DNA of 64,000 nt from Artemisia argyi (GCA_030686995.1 CM060696.1:110542949-110606948), one strand, 5' to 3'; shown: positions 1 to 11,387, counted from the stretch's first letter. Notes: generated by a model not told the origin, from the sequence alone. Made by a program: numbers and translations.

Positions 1-104
1 TAACAAATTGGATTAAGGGTGATGGGCGTAACCAATCCTCCGGACAGGTTCCTGAGAAAGAAGAAGAAGAGGAATATGAGCATGATACGCTTCCTGGAGG
101 ATCA

Positions 105-966
105 GTGGTCGAGAGGTTATTGGTACAGAAAGTGGCTACTAAGCAGGTAGCATGTGGGAACTTTGAGATACCAACAAGCATCGGGGACTTGAAACATCTT
201 AGTGCTTTCGCCGACCAAGGATCGGAAGTAAATCTTATGCCCCTGACTATTTACGTCCAACTAACGTCAAAAATGCCAACCCCTACTCGTGTTAGGTTAT
301 CTCTCGTTGGACACTCGTACATATATCCCCTAGGAATTGCAGAAGATGTGTTAGTTAATGTCGCTGGATTCATGTACCCCGTTGATTTTATGATCATCGA
401 TGATAAAGGGGATGCCAGTAATCCTTGGGGCACGATTCCTCACCACCGCTAGGGCTGTCATTAAGTATGAAGGTAGGAAGATTGAGCTTAAATCTAGAAA
501 AAGAAAGATTAGCTTCCCCATGACCCCGCGAAGTGGGCATGAGAATTTGAGTTGGAGAATGATCAAAAACAACATTGGCACGACGCCCATTCGTGTTCAG
601 AATAAGATTCTTGCATGGGAGGCAAGAATCAAAAGCTATAAGAAAGCTAAGGATGAAAGAAGAAAAGGCAATAAGGTTCCAATTGAACTCAAACATACTC
701 GACACGAAAAAAATCATACACCATTTGAGGAAGGGAACTTGGTGCTCTTGAGACACTTGGAAACAACAATACCACCCGATAAACCAAGTCCTTGGTGGTA
801 TGGGCCATTCACAATCGAAGGATTGAGCCAAGATGGGGTAGCTAACTTGAGAAGCAAATTAGGTGGGAAGGTGATTGCGAGTATCGACAGATTCAGGCAC
901 TACCACCATAACAGTAATGATCGCAACTATATGGGGTATATCATTTCAAATGATGAGATCACATAG
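105..966 (+). pseudogene. Degenerate pol remnant: retropepsin joined to integrase C-terminal-like segment
   Basis: Two overlapping frames make a broken polyprotein piece. The first frame (105-452) resembles a Ty3/gypsy aspartic protease, with the weakly conserved active-site region FADQGSEVNLM where DxGA/SxNLM is usual, and the downstream IAEDVLVNV and YPVDFMI blocks. A frameshift near 410-440 moves the reading to the second frame (400-966), which carries the last protease block (VILGARFLTTARAVIKYE). That frame then passes directly to a segment like the integrase C-terminus (EEGNLVLLRHL, WWYGPFTIEG, IDRFRHYHH). RT, RNase H and the integrase core are missing between them, so an internal deletion fused the two ends. 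No activity is expected. Assignment to Athila-like pol rests on motif order and on E3 as a full relative in the same window. Confidence 0.65.
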
Positions 967-1405
967 TAACCCATGACCTTGAGTATAGCTACAAGACTCG
1001 TAAATAAAGAAAAGCGCTTCTTGGGAGGCAACCCATGTTTTGTGTGATTTTATTTGTTTGATTGTTATTTGCTTCCGTATGCATGTTTTATTTTTATTGT
1101 TGGTTGATCATGTTTCTCAATTAAAATGTGGAAATACTTTACTATGTTGTTTGGCCTAGTCTTAACTCCAACCTAAAAGTGTTTTTGCAAAAGATAAGTG
1201 CAAGGGGAAACCCCAAATATGTTTTCAAGAAACTAACCGATCATGATTCTCCACAATATTAAATGAACATGTATATTCGTATTTGTTAGAGTCAAATGCT
1301 TGTAATGAGTCATAATGAAGTTTTGCAGGATTTTCCAGGAAGTAGGACCAAGTTTTTCCAGAAATTTTCCGGAAACTTAACATAAGAATTTCTGCAGGTC
1401 CATTC

Positions 1406-1439
1406 TGACGGCGTCAGAGGTTTACACTTGACGGCGTCA
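1406..1439 (+). repeat. Paired TGACGGCGTCA motifs, internal copy
   Basis: Two identical 11-bp near-palindromes (1406-1416 and 1429-1439), 23 bp apart. The same motif is arrayed upstream of the TATA box in this family's LTR. The E1b counterpart lies near 30229-30262 with one arm altered to TGATGCCGTCA. A TATATA sequence follows about 150 bp downstream. Confidence 0.85.
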
Positions 1440-1816
1440 GGAGTTAAAATCTGGAAATTTTACCGGTTTTGTTTTTCTAACGGAGTCTTATGGTTTTTGT
1501 GAATTATTAAGTTTTATAATCTCCAGGAGATCTGCAAACTTCATTCCACAAGCATTATATCTTACTTTGTTTTCTAGGATTTAGTAACTTATATAGGATG
1601 CCGCCGATTTTACGCGAGGTTGTCTTGTCTATTTTTTTTGTCAGGATTTACAGGTTATGTTCGACAAGGAGATGATTTATATTCTAGAAGGGAAGCTTTG
1701 ATTGTTCGTTTTCTTGGAGGAAGATCTAACCTAGCCATCCTATAATCCATACCGAGCGAATCAGGGGAGTATTTGATTTCATTCTCTTTACTTTTTCACT
1801 TTTACATTCTTTACTT

Positions 1817-1857
1817 GAACATTGGGGACAATGTTCATCTTAAGTGTAAGGGGAGGG
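1817..1857 (+). promoter_or_regulatory. Internal hairpin plus polypurine tract module (E1a)
   Basis: GAACATTG (1817-1824), loop GGGA, CAATGTTC (1829-1836) forms a perfect 8-bp hairpin. After six bases comes AGTGTAAGGGGAGGG (1843-1857). The arrangement copies that of the LTR-proximal purine tract at 3402-3441 and looks like a second plus-strand priming site. The E1b counterpart is 29811-29854. The function is inference. Confidence 0.6.
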
Positions 1858-2819
1858 TAAAAAGATGATACCTTACATATGCACTTTCGCTTGAGTTTGT
1901 TTTGTTTGATAGTAGATGTGTAATAAAACTATGAGAAATACTTGTTAGTGTAATTTTAGCGCCAAATTTAAATTTTTTTACAACATTTAGGAGTGAAACT
2001 TTAGCCATAGCAAGCGTCTCATGGATAGGAGATTGTATGACTAGCACATAACCGTATATTCAGAAAAATTTTCCACCCAAATATGTGAGGTTCGCCTTTA
2101 GATTTGATAGGAAAAGCATTCATTATTAGTGCTTATGAGTATACCAGTAGCATTTAGATTCTAGAACTTGCGTTAGTGATGCATCCCGAGACCGCTAGTG
2201 AGACTACATTCGTGTGGTAGGATTTACTACATGATAAGAGGCATTAGGATCACCCTTGTGTTAAACCCGTATTATAATTACTTGACCATTTAAGTCATAC
2301 TACTTGACTAGTTAAGTCAACTAATTTTTCCCACACCCTTAGCGTTGTACTCATTTTTAGTACACGAAACCCCTAGTACACCCCTCCGAGCCTATCTTTT
2401 CGTTTCTAACTATAAGCATCTTACTTAAAGGAAGAATTTGTTACACCCCACTTAAATGTACAACCAAATCGCCTTAGCCTTCCGTGTATGCGCTCATTTT
2501 TAGTGCATTATTGTTATTTGTTAAACCCTAAGTTAACTTTCTAATTGATTACATGGTTGCTAAGTCGAGTCATATCCTTGTACATATTGTTTTGGGACGA
2601 TTGGGACTCATGGGTAAGTACTTATTTATGGAGTAATGGGGAAGAACATCATTTATTACCCCCATATGTGCGTTAATCTTAAAAGTGCTCCAAGTGTTTT
2701 GATTTTCTTGATTCGAGTCATTAGTTTAGTTAAATATAAAGTATGTAAAGATTCAAGTGTAAGGGGAACGTTCATTCCCTATGATGTATTATTTTGGATG
2801 GTAGGGTAAGAGTGTATGC

Positions 2820-2890
2820 AAAAAAAAAAAAAAAAAAAAAAAAATCAAGAAAAAGAAAAAAAAAATAGAAAAAGGAAAAAGAGAAAAAAC
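2820..2890 (+). repeat. A-rich low-complexity tract
   Basis: A run of about two dozen A followed by A-rich sequence with scattered G and T. The counterpart in E1b is the long T-rich tract at 28728-28842, so the tract belongs to the family and varies in length by slippage. Confidence 0.9.
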
Positions 2891-3401
2891 ATACGGACTA
2901 CCATCCCTTTTCATTCTATGTTCATTTTATATTTTTGTTATTTCTCATTTATTAGCTTAAGTCGAGTCTAGTCTTGGCTTAGCAACGCCATATTGTACAT
3001 GTAATTAACCAAGATTGTTAACTCGCCACCAGTAAAAAACTTCCTTTATCCAACAAAACCGTGTAATTCATATCCCTATACCTAACGTTACAACCCTTTA
3101 AAAGACCTCTTTGATAGTTTATCCTAGGTGCTTACGCCATGTGGTGGAGGTTTGATCCTTTCCCAAGCCTATGGTAATCTATTTTGCTATGACAGGTAGT
3201 GAGAGATATCTTCCATTTCCATAATGTTATATTACTTTATTACACCCGAGAGATGTGAGTATCTAAACACTATTTGTGAGGTGCTAGTGTATGACCTTCG
3301 TGCTTGTCTATTGGTCTTTAGTGGAACGATTATTTGTTGTAATTACTTTTATATTAGTGTTAAATGACCCCTAACTTGTCTTTTGAGTAGAATAAAAGCA
3401 C

Positions 3402-3441
3402 ATTTGCTTGAGGACAAGCAAATCTCAAGTGTAAGGGTATA
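3402..3441 (+). promoter_or_regulatory. Pre-LTR hairpin and polypurine tract (E1a)
   Basis: ATTTGCTTG (3402-3410), loop AGGA, CAAGCAAAT (3415-3423) is a perfect 9-bp hairpin. It is followed by CTC and AAGTGTAAGGGTATA up to the LTR start TGATGAGG at 3442. The purine stretch sits where the plus-strand primer of a gypsy element must lie, although it is short and impure. E1b has the identical arrangement at 28182-28221. Confidence 0.75.
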
Positions 3442-4851
3442 TGATGAGGCGAAAAATGATTCGTTTTTAGGGGGTCATTTAAGCCCGAATCCGACTTTAT
3501 TTGATCAAATATTGCCCTAAATCGTTCCTTTTGTGATTTTAGGTACTTGGAGAGTGAATTCTGGAAAAGAAGCCATTTTGAACGTTTTTGCAGCATAAAA
3601 GTGAAGAAAACGGCAAAGTCTCAATTTTCCATGCTGGGAACAGTAGGTGACGGCGTCAAGAGTAATTCCCTGACGGCGTCAAACCTCAATAATAAAAATC
3701 CGAGAGTCATGAAGGCGTCAAGAGTAATCCCATGACGGCGTCAACATCCCAAGAATAAAAATCCGTAGTTGATGACGGCGTCACATAGGGCGTCAGAAGT
3801 AGATCAAGGCCGTCCGAGGAAGTATTTGGCGGCGAGATGACGGCGTCACACCCTTGTTCTTGACGCCGTCACCCCTATTTTCCTATATATAGTTTTCTAG
3901 TTTTTCACATTAAAAGAAGAGAAGTTTTGGAGAAACCCTAAAGACGATTTTGGTGGCACTTTTACAGATTTTTCAAGGGTTCCAAACCCTTGATAGCTTG
4001 CATTGTAATTGAGATAAGTGTTCTTCTAATTCAATCAATATGTCTATGTGTTGGTTGTCTATATCTTGTTCTTGTCTCAATTCCATTATGCTAGGCTAGA
4101 TCTCTTTTGTGTTTGCTTAGATCTAATGAAACCTAGATATTGATTATGTGTTGATTACTTGCTTATTCTTGTCTTGGATGAATGATTTATATGTTAGGCT
4201 TAAGAAAACTGGCAGATCTCCAAATGGTAACATGCTTGAACGTCTTAAGAAACATGAACCGAGGCGTACTAGGTCTTTATTGGTTGTATTTAATGCATGA
4301 GCCACTGTTTACAATCCCTATAGTTGTGCTGGGCATGGTGTAGGAGGAGATAAGAGCTCATAGAATTGGGGAGTTATGTATGCCACCCCATGAATGGTAT
4401 TAAGGAATACAATCCGTCATCCATACAATTATAACAAGTAATTAACGTGTAAAAGATATCTAGGGAGTAGTGAAATCTAAGTAAACACAGTTTCTCCAAT
4501 TACTGCTCACAACCTTAGTATAATTAGTTTATTTTCATTTTTAGTATTTTATTTTGATTGCATCTTAGTTTTGGGTTAGTTGAATAGCAACTAATTCCGC
4601 CCACTCTTCCAAAACCCGAGATTTTACTTGCTTTCTAAAAAAATATAAAAATACAAAAATAATCATCCCTCACCTTTAGAACTAGTAATTAGGCTTTCTA
4701 ATCCTAGCGACACTATTCCTAAGCTGAACGATCAATCCCCCGGTACTTGTCACTATACTATACTACAACGATCAGGTACACTGCCTGGTGGGGGTTGTAA
4801 GCTTCTCGAGATCCCTTGAGAGGTAAAGCCTGTTGCGATTCCCACGCATCA
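3442..4851 (+). repeat. E1a 3' LTR
   Basis: A 1410-bp LTR starting TGATGAGGCG and ending CCCACGCATCA. It matches both E1b LTRs (1350 bp) in inverse orientation. The length difference is mainly an extra unit of roughly 60 bp carrying two further TGACGGCGTCA-type motifs. U3 contains the motif array and a TATA box at 3884. The remainder is R and U5. Confidence 0.93.
3648..3892 (+). promoter_or_regulatory. LTR promoter: TGACGGCGTCA array and TATA box
   Basis: Seven copies of the near-palindrome TGACGGCGTCA or one-base variants are seen at 3648, 3671, 3710, 3733, 3773, 3838 and 3861 (the last as TGACGCCGTCA), plus a partial copy near 3788. They end 11 bases before CTATATATAG (3883-3892). TGACG half-sites are the known core of plant TGA-class bZIP (as-1-like) elements, so an enhancer role is plausible but not shown. 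Confidence 0.7.
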
Positions 4852-7115
4852 TACATGACCCCTTGGTCCTTTTGGTTTGATTTGTTTATAGGTTAGAGCC
4901 AACCGAGACCCTCTTGGTCTCGTTGTAGTTTTCCTTGGCTCGAATAGCAGACCGAGACCCAAACGGGTCTTTCGGGTCGAAGTTTGATTGATTTTTGACC
5001 CATTTTACTTGATATGGTGATGTTTCTTTTGTAGTTGAGTTATTATTCTTGTCGCTGTTGTTGGTTACTTTTGGGCCGAGACCTTGTGGTCTCGGCAATG
5101 GACTTGTATTTGAAGTTGTGTTGACGAGGTGTGATATCGAGAACCGATTGTGTGACGGTTATTAGATTGATGGAGATAGGTTAGAAAGGTGCCGTAGTCG
5201 GACCTTATTGTTGTAGCATGTGAAATGGGACATATGACGGAGTTGTGGTTTGGACGGTATTACTTTGGACTTATGGTTGTGCGAGTCGGAGTCACGTTGA
5301 CTTTCTACTCAACGATTGATTTCGGCAAAACGCCTTAGCACTTGGATTTGGACAATGAGCCGAGAGTGATGACTCGGACATGTGACTCATCTTTTATAAC
5401 TCGATATTAACTATAATTAAATTTAATAACAAAAACTCGTAATACTTATATTAATAATATAAACACTTATATAAATATATAAATGTGAAAACGTATATAT
5501 ATTTATACAAGTGCGTATATTAAAAATAAAGTGATCGTGAGTAATAAAATAATAATGTAACGATATATATTATACTATGAGAATAGTATAATAAATGTCG
5601 GGAACGTTATTATAAATAAACTATTATAAATAACGATATAATTATAACGTTGAATGATCTACGAAATGAAATGCCTTTTTGGAAAATAAAACGGGAAACT
5701 TACGAGTTATACAAGATCGAGGGCACTTGAGTCCAAGTGGGCCATCTTATCTATTTAATGACTTTTGTGCTTGTCACGGATGTGTGACGTTAATATATTC
5801 ATTTTATATAACTACGTAACTTATTTGATCGACGGATTAAATAGGACCTATTTGGTTATATAAAAAGGGTCTATTAACGGGTATTGTATCCTACGACGTC
5901 CATAGGTTGTGGTAGGAGTGCGAGATAATGAGTTACTAAATATCTCGTGAGGTTTACCAAATTGACGAATTTGGTAAGTTTAACGATATATTTAGGAAAC
6001 TTATTAACTTAAATACTTACCATATAGTATTCTACGTGCTATGTGACTTAGGTTTTGGGTATGATCTTGGAATAATATATTAGGTGAATAATTATGGAGG
6101 ATTACCAAGTCGACGGATTTGATAAACTTCGATGATTTATTTAAATAATATATTGGGCCAATATTAGACCCGTAGAGCGTTTTATTATTTCTTTCGATAT
6201 GTCTTCTTGGTTTGTGTTGAGTCGACCTTCCACCCGCATGGATACCAAACGCCAAACTAATACAAGAAATGGATTTTTGGAAAGTAAAATGGAATACGAT
6301 CGGGATTGGGAATATTTGATTTTGAGGAAATATTTCTGAAAAGAACTCATATTGTTAGGAAGTGCCGAGTCCGTAGTTGCTGTCTTTTGAGTTGTGATAC
6401 ATCTTGATTCTACCGGTTTCTTTGTGCTGATATCTGGACTTGAGGTGAGTCATAGCCCCACTTTTACTTTTGAACTTTGTTTTCAATACTTGGGGTGAGA
6501 AACGTGCAAATTGTTTTACGTGGACTATTATTGCTATTTATTTAAAACTTGCTATGCTTATAGAACTAGGTAGGTTATAGCGCATGTCGTATCCTTACGC
6601 ATGCATGAACATGTCGTATCCTTACGAATGTTGGGCATGTCGCATCCTTGCGAATGCATATTGAAATGATTGGTTTTGGACTATAGTGTGCACCTATAGG
6701 ATTGGTTTAGTGATTCGAGGCTTAGTCTAGCTAGCAAGCATTTTGCGTATATGTCCACTTTATTAAATTAAGAATTTAAACCTATGAACTCACCAGCGAA
6801 AGCTAATTTTAGAGCGTTTTCTCAGGTAATTAAGTGATGAATTTGGATGCTTGGTTTGGAAGGCTTGGCTTTGGCAACTCGGTTTAAAGATCTATTTTCT
6901 CAAACTCTGATATGTATTTGTGGACCTACATTTAATCTATTTGGGCCTTACTTTGGATTATTTGGGATGAATGTAAACTTAAAAACCCCGTATGGTTTTG
7001 TTTTAATTATGTTTACTTTATCTCGTTCTTTTATGACTTGTTATGGATACCAATCCCCGTAGCACCCCGAAAGCTTGATTAGTCTTCCGCTGTACCAAAT
7101 TTTGGGGGTGTTACA
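4852..7115 (+). repeat. E2 5' LTR, right-hand 2.26 kb
   Basis: It aligns without large gaps to 53229-55492 of the 3' LTR and ends GGGGGTGTTACA directly before the primer site. Its left part was displaced beyond the window by E1a. It contains three of the four CCGAGACC-type palindromes (from about 4896, 4952 and 5080). The copies differ at many positions, which indicates an older insertion than E1b or E4. Confidence 0.9.
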
Positions 7116-7118
7116 GAT

Positions 7119-7135
7119 TGGTATCAGAGCCAAGG
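7119..7135 (+). promoter_or_regulatory. E2 primer-binding site (tRNA-iMet)
   Basis: TGGTATCAGAGCCAAGG follows three bases after the LTR terminal CA. TGGTATCAGAGC is the standard plant site complementary to the 3' end of initiator tRNA-Met. Confidence 0.95.
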
Positions 7136-7503
7136 TTATAAAGAACTAGGTAATAAAAACCTAAACTATAACCGATTTTATAGAAAACGATCCTCGACTA
7201 ACGCCCGCCAGCCCGCTAAGCCGAAGCATCTTTGATTATATTGAGGTATTATGAGAGAATGATTAGATATGAGATTTTGAGATGATTTGAGAATTTAGGA
7301 TATGTTGATTATGTGATATGATGGCGTTTTGGGGAATTATATGGTTTATGTGTTTTAGAAATGTCTTAGTAATGTGGTATTTGAAAAATCTTTCTTGGAA
7401 TTATATGATTGGGATTTTATGATGATTTTGATACGATATTTTGAGTTTCGCGGTTTAGTTGTTTTGAAACACTTACACCTACCCTACGCCGTTGTCATAG
7501 ACC

Positions 7504-8583
7504 ATGGCCTCCCATACGTTCGATGTTTCTAAGGATCTTCTTGCTGACCCATACCGCCCAGCACAGATCACCATGGCTCCTGATGATCCTTACAGGATTG
7601 CCATGCATTCAGCTACTTCATCACCGACAACATTTACTTCTGCACCACCTACTTCTCAGGGACCCTCATCTTCTTTGGGGCTTCCTGGAACTTCGAGACA
7701 GCTTACACTTCATCAGGCTTTGACTCGTGTGGCTCCAAGTTTTGCCCACCGAGCTACGGCATGCATGTTTGTGCACCCTTCGTCACCACCCATGCACTTT
7801 GATGCTCACGCTCTTCTGTCAGATGCACCACCCACATCATTCTGTCGTCGTCCTATATCACCTACCCTATCACCACATGGTTCACCTGTTCGGAGACAAC
7901 GATTGATGGAGTATCCCTCAGATGAGGAGGATGAGTACGAGGGTGAGGAGGAGGCTGATGACCCTCAGGAGGTCGAGTAGGGGGATGATGACCCACAGGA
8001 GGGTGAGGAGGAGGATGATCCTTAGGAGGAGGAGATGCCTAATGATGATGGTTCGCCAGCACATTCAGTTCATTCTGCAAAGCCCGATTCTCCGATACAT
8101 CCGTTAGAGCCGGTTTCACCTGGTCACCCGTTTTTGTTTGATTCACCACCTGGTAGTCTCATGGCGTCGGACGTGCCATCTGAGATATCTGCTGAGCCTG
8201 CAAATTTGAGTGAGACTGGTAGGATTTGGGCTCGGCTTACCACACAGGGCGAGAGGATCTCGCAGATGGCAGATCGGATTGATAGAGTGACTGTTGAGTT
8301 TATTGGCGAGTTGAGGGTTGATTTGGTTACCATTGAGAAGAGGACTACGGAGATTAGGAGAGGTATAATGGAGATACATGAGCAGATAGAGAGTCTATAG
8401 AGAGGTTTCATCACGGCTCGCGAGGCAGATCGCAAGCTGTGACTGAGGAACACGGAGTTGGAGAAGGAGGTAGCAGACCTCAAGAGGGATAGTGATACTC
8501 ACAGTGTCGAGTTGGGATCGTTATGGAGAGAGTTGGATGGTTTGAGATCGGAGCTGAGGAGTCTACGACAGCATAGTGGCTAG
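7504..8583 (+). pseudogene. E2 gag N-terminal region, with stops
   Basis: One frame opens at ATG 7504 and continues to 8583 across in-frame stops at 7978, near 8023, at 8398 and near 8440. The product would be rich in Ser/Pro/Thr at first, then strongly acidic (about 7918-8040, a run of GAG/GAT codons). It ends in a charged, probably coiled-coil stretch (about 8220-8560; heptad-like Leu/Ile with Glu/Arg). This layout fits the N-terminal extension of chromovirus gag in plants, but I recognise no enzymatic domain. It starts 374 bases after the primer site. Confidence 0.65.
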
Positions 8584-8667
8584 ATGGTTGGATTATGTTA
8601 TTATGTTGCTTTCTGAACCAAGGAGTGCTTGGTTAGAAAAGCTAGTTATCTTGTCTTTGAGATCAAT

Positions 8668-9766
8668 GGCCCCAGGACGAAACCCTGTCAGAGCTACCCA
8701 AACTGGTCCTGTAGTGACTACCCCTGGTCGCCGAGGATGCCGTCCTACACGAAATGTTGAAACCCCTACTCCTGAAAACCTGGACACCACCAATCGCAAA
8801 AACAGGAATCAAAATGTTGATGTTCAGAGAGACAATGATCACCGAATGCACCTACCGTGGATCAAGGTATGATCAATCAACTTGTGGAACAATGTGTTGC
8901 TGAACTTCTAGCTGAGTCGAATCACTCCAATAACTCAGCTGAAACTTTTCCACCTGTTTGTACTACTGGATGTAACTACAAGGAGTTCTGAATCTGTGGA
9001 CCCATTGAGTTTGGTGGAACTGAAGGAGTGGTCTACTTGGTCAGGTGGATAGAGAAAACTGAGTCAGTGTTCACTGTCAGCAATTGTGCGAAATTCGGTT
9101 GGGAGTGAAGTGGCCTATGCCATGACTTGGGAGCAGTTCAAGTCTTTACTGATTCAGACTTACTGCCCAAGGAATGAGGTTAAGAAGTTGGAGATTGAGT
9201 TTTGGAATCACAAAGTCAAGGGTACTGATACGACGACCTACAATCGTCATTACCAGGAGTTAGGCTTGCTTTGCCCAGATATGGTTCAAACTGAGACTCA
9301 AAAGATTGAGCGGTATACCGATGGGTTGCCTGTGGCTACAAGGAACGATGTGATTGCTGCTAGGCCTGCAAATGTTCATGAGGCTATCACGATCGCTCAA
9401 CAATTGATGGATTCGTTGGAACTGGAAGAAGCTGAGAAGGATAAGAATGGAAAGAGGAAGAGAGACCATCACTCTAAGGGTAATGATCACCGAAACAAGC
9501 GACAAGTTGTTGCCAAGGTTTATGCTATTGAGGATGGAGATAAGAGGAACCACAATGGAGATGTACCCAAGTGTGGTCGTTGTTACAAGAATCATTCGGG
9601 ACGATGTATTGTGATGTGAAAGAACTGCTCAAAGATGAGACACATAGCTAAGGATTGTGGAGCTCAACCACTTGCTATGGTTCAAGCTACTCCTGAAACT
9701 ATGTGTAAGGCGAATGTTACTTGTTTTTGATGTGGGAAAAAGGGACACTATAGGAATGAGTGTAGG
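8668..9766 (+). pseudogene. E2 gag core and zinc knuckles, broken
   Basis: The retrotransposon gag core is visible as VYLVRWIEKTESVF (near 9030) and, in another frame from 9086, WEQFKSLLIQTYCPRNEVKK through LMDSLELEE. About 30 residues between them appear deleted. Then come zinc-knuckle remnants: CGRCYKNHSGRC (near 9571), CSKMRHIAKDC (near 9623, after a stop) and CF-stop-CGKKGHYRNEC (near 9723). Gag would form the particle and bind the RNA. Frameshifts and stops exclude a working protein. The beginning (MAPGRNPVRATQT) resembles the linker seen before gag in this lineage. Confidence 0.8.
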
Positions 9767-9853
9767 GAATCGCGGAACTGAGGAAATCAAGGATCGGGTG
9801 GTAATGGGTACAATCATGGAAACCGTGGACGACATGACAATGAGAACCAACGT

Positions 9854-11387
9854 GTGGAAGCAGGAGCTGCTCATGGGAGAGTGTATGCAATTGGGAACGA
9901 GAGAGGAGAAGACCCAAATGTCGTTACTGGTACGTTCCTTCTCAATAATCGTTATGCTTCCATACTATTTGATACTGGTGCCGATAGAAGTTTTGTGTCC
10001 ACTACTTTTGCACCCTTACTAGAAAAATCCCCGATTGCCTTAGGAATTGGTTATGATGTAGAGTTAGCTAACGGAAACGTAGAAAGGATTAAGACTATCA
10101 TTCGCGGTTGCACGTTAAATTTCTTGAATCACCCTTTCAACATAGATCTTCTACCCGTCACGTTAGGAAGTTTCGATGTCATCATTGGTATGGATTGGTT
10201 GTCGAAGTATCGTGCTCATATACTTTTTGATGAGAAAATTGGGCGTGTGCCTTATGGAAAGGAGATTTTAAATATACAAGGAGATAGAAAAGGTCTAAGG
10301 ATCCCATCCAGATTAGCAGTCATTTCTTGCACTAAGTTACCAAAGCTAATGGAAAAAGGATGTTGCCTTTTCTTAGCTCAAATTTTTGAGAAAGGAGGGA
10401 AGGAGAAAAAAGAAAGATGCATTGGAGACGTGTCGATAGTTCATGACTTTCCCGATTTTTTCCCCGATGACTTGCCGGGAATCCTGCCCACTAGACAAGT
10501 GGAGTTTCAGATTGAGTTGATACCTGGTGCTGCACCTATGGCACGGGCACCTTATCGACTCGCACCGACTGAACTAGAAGAGTTGTCGAAACAATTGGCG
10601 GAGTTAGCAAAAAAGGGGTTTATACGACCAAGTTCTTCACCTTGGGGAGCCCCATTTTTATTCGTGAAGAAGAAGGATGGATCGTTTCGTTTGTGTATTG
10701 ACTACCGAGAGCTTAACAAGTTAACGGTGAAGAATAGATACCCGTTACCAAAGATCGATGACTTGTTCGATCAGCTTCAAGGATCGAGTGTGTATTCGAA
10801 GATCGACCTGAGATTGGGGTATCATCAACTTAGAGTTCGCGAGGAAGATATTCCGAAAATGGCTTTAAGAACCCGTTACGGGCATTACGAGTTCCAAGTG
10901 ATGCCGTTTGGGTTGACTAACGCACCGGCGGTATTCATGGATCTCATGAATCATGCGTGTAAGCCTTACTTAGACAAGTTTGTGATCGTGTTCATCGACG
11001 ATATTCTAATCTACTCGAAGAGTGAGAAGGAGCATGAGGAGCATCTAATACTCATCTTAGAATTGCACAGGCAAGAGAAGCTGTATGCTAAGTTTTCCAA
11101 ATGTGAGTTTTGGATCCCGACAGTAAAATTCTTGGGGTCATGTGATTGATAGTCAAGGAGTTCATGTAGATCTCGCTATGATTGAAGCTATTAAAGATTG
11201 GGCCGCACCGACGACCCCAACTGAAGTTCGTCAATTTTTGGGTTTAGCCGGTTACTATCAAAGATTCATTGAGGGATTTTCGAAAATAGCAAAGCCGTTG
11301 ACCAAATTGACTCAGAAGAATGTTAAATACGAATGGGGAGATAAGGAAGAGGAAGCATTTCAATTACTTAAGGAGATGTTGTGTAGC
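9854..11387 (+). pseudogene. E2 protease and reverse transcriptase, cut by E3
   Basis: The 431-codon frame from 9854 has retropepsin motif FDTGADRSF (residues 39-47) and the IIGMDWL block. RT follows with [20 protein letters not shown] (281-300), [10 protein letters not shown] with catalytic Asp near 318, and FIDDILIYS (380-388), the YxDD-equivalent box. One extra base near 11135 shifts the frame; the RT connection continues at 11142-11387 ([20 protein letters not shown]). At 11388 the gene is interrupted by E3 and resumes at 50230 with APILALPE. The first base block lost is none: the 5-bp GTAGC is duplicated at the other side. Confidence 0.93.
11383..11387 (+). repeat. E3 target-site duplication, left (GTAGC)
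   Basis: GTAGC directly precedes the E3 end TGATTGG and is repeated at 50225-50229 after the E3 end CTCATCA. The E2 reading frame joins properly across one copy. Confidence 0.95.

Larger units (their letters stand above)
967..3441 (+). other. E1a non-coding 3' internal region
   Basis: About 2.5 kb between the pol remnant and the 3' LTR with no credible reading frame. It begins with a conserved tract (AAGCGCTTCTTGGGAGGCAA near 1012). It holds two TGACGGCGTCA motifs (1406-1439), a TATATAGG box near 1591, an A-rich run (2820-2890) and four copies of an AAGTGTAAGGGG-like purine tract near 1196, 1842, 2757 and 3427. The whole region is repeated in inverse orientation in E1b (28182-30700), so it is a family feature and not random flank. 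Confidence 0.75.
1..4851 (+). mobile_element. E1a: Athila-like Ty3/gypsy element, 3' part
   Basis: The right-hand part of an LTR retrotransposon whose left end lies outside the window. It contains a remnant of pol, a long non-coding 3' region, a purine tract and a complete 3' LTR ending in CA at 4851. The same LTR and 3' non-coding sequence occur on the opposite strand in E1b (26832-30700), which fixes the boundaries. The sequence right after 4851 (TACATGACCCC) continues the LTR of the chromodomain element E2 (compare 53229), so E1a is inserted in the E2 5' LTR. Its left target duplication is not visible. Confidence 0.9.

Noticed and set aside
7119..7135. tRNA-like sequences at primer sites
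   Set aside because: Only 12-20 bases complementary to tRNA 3' ends; no tRNA gene structure around them.
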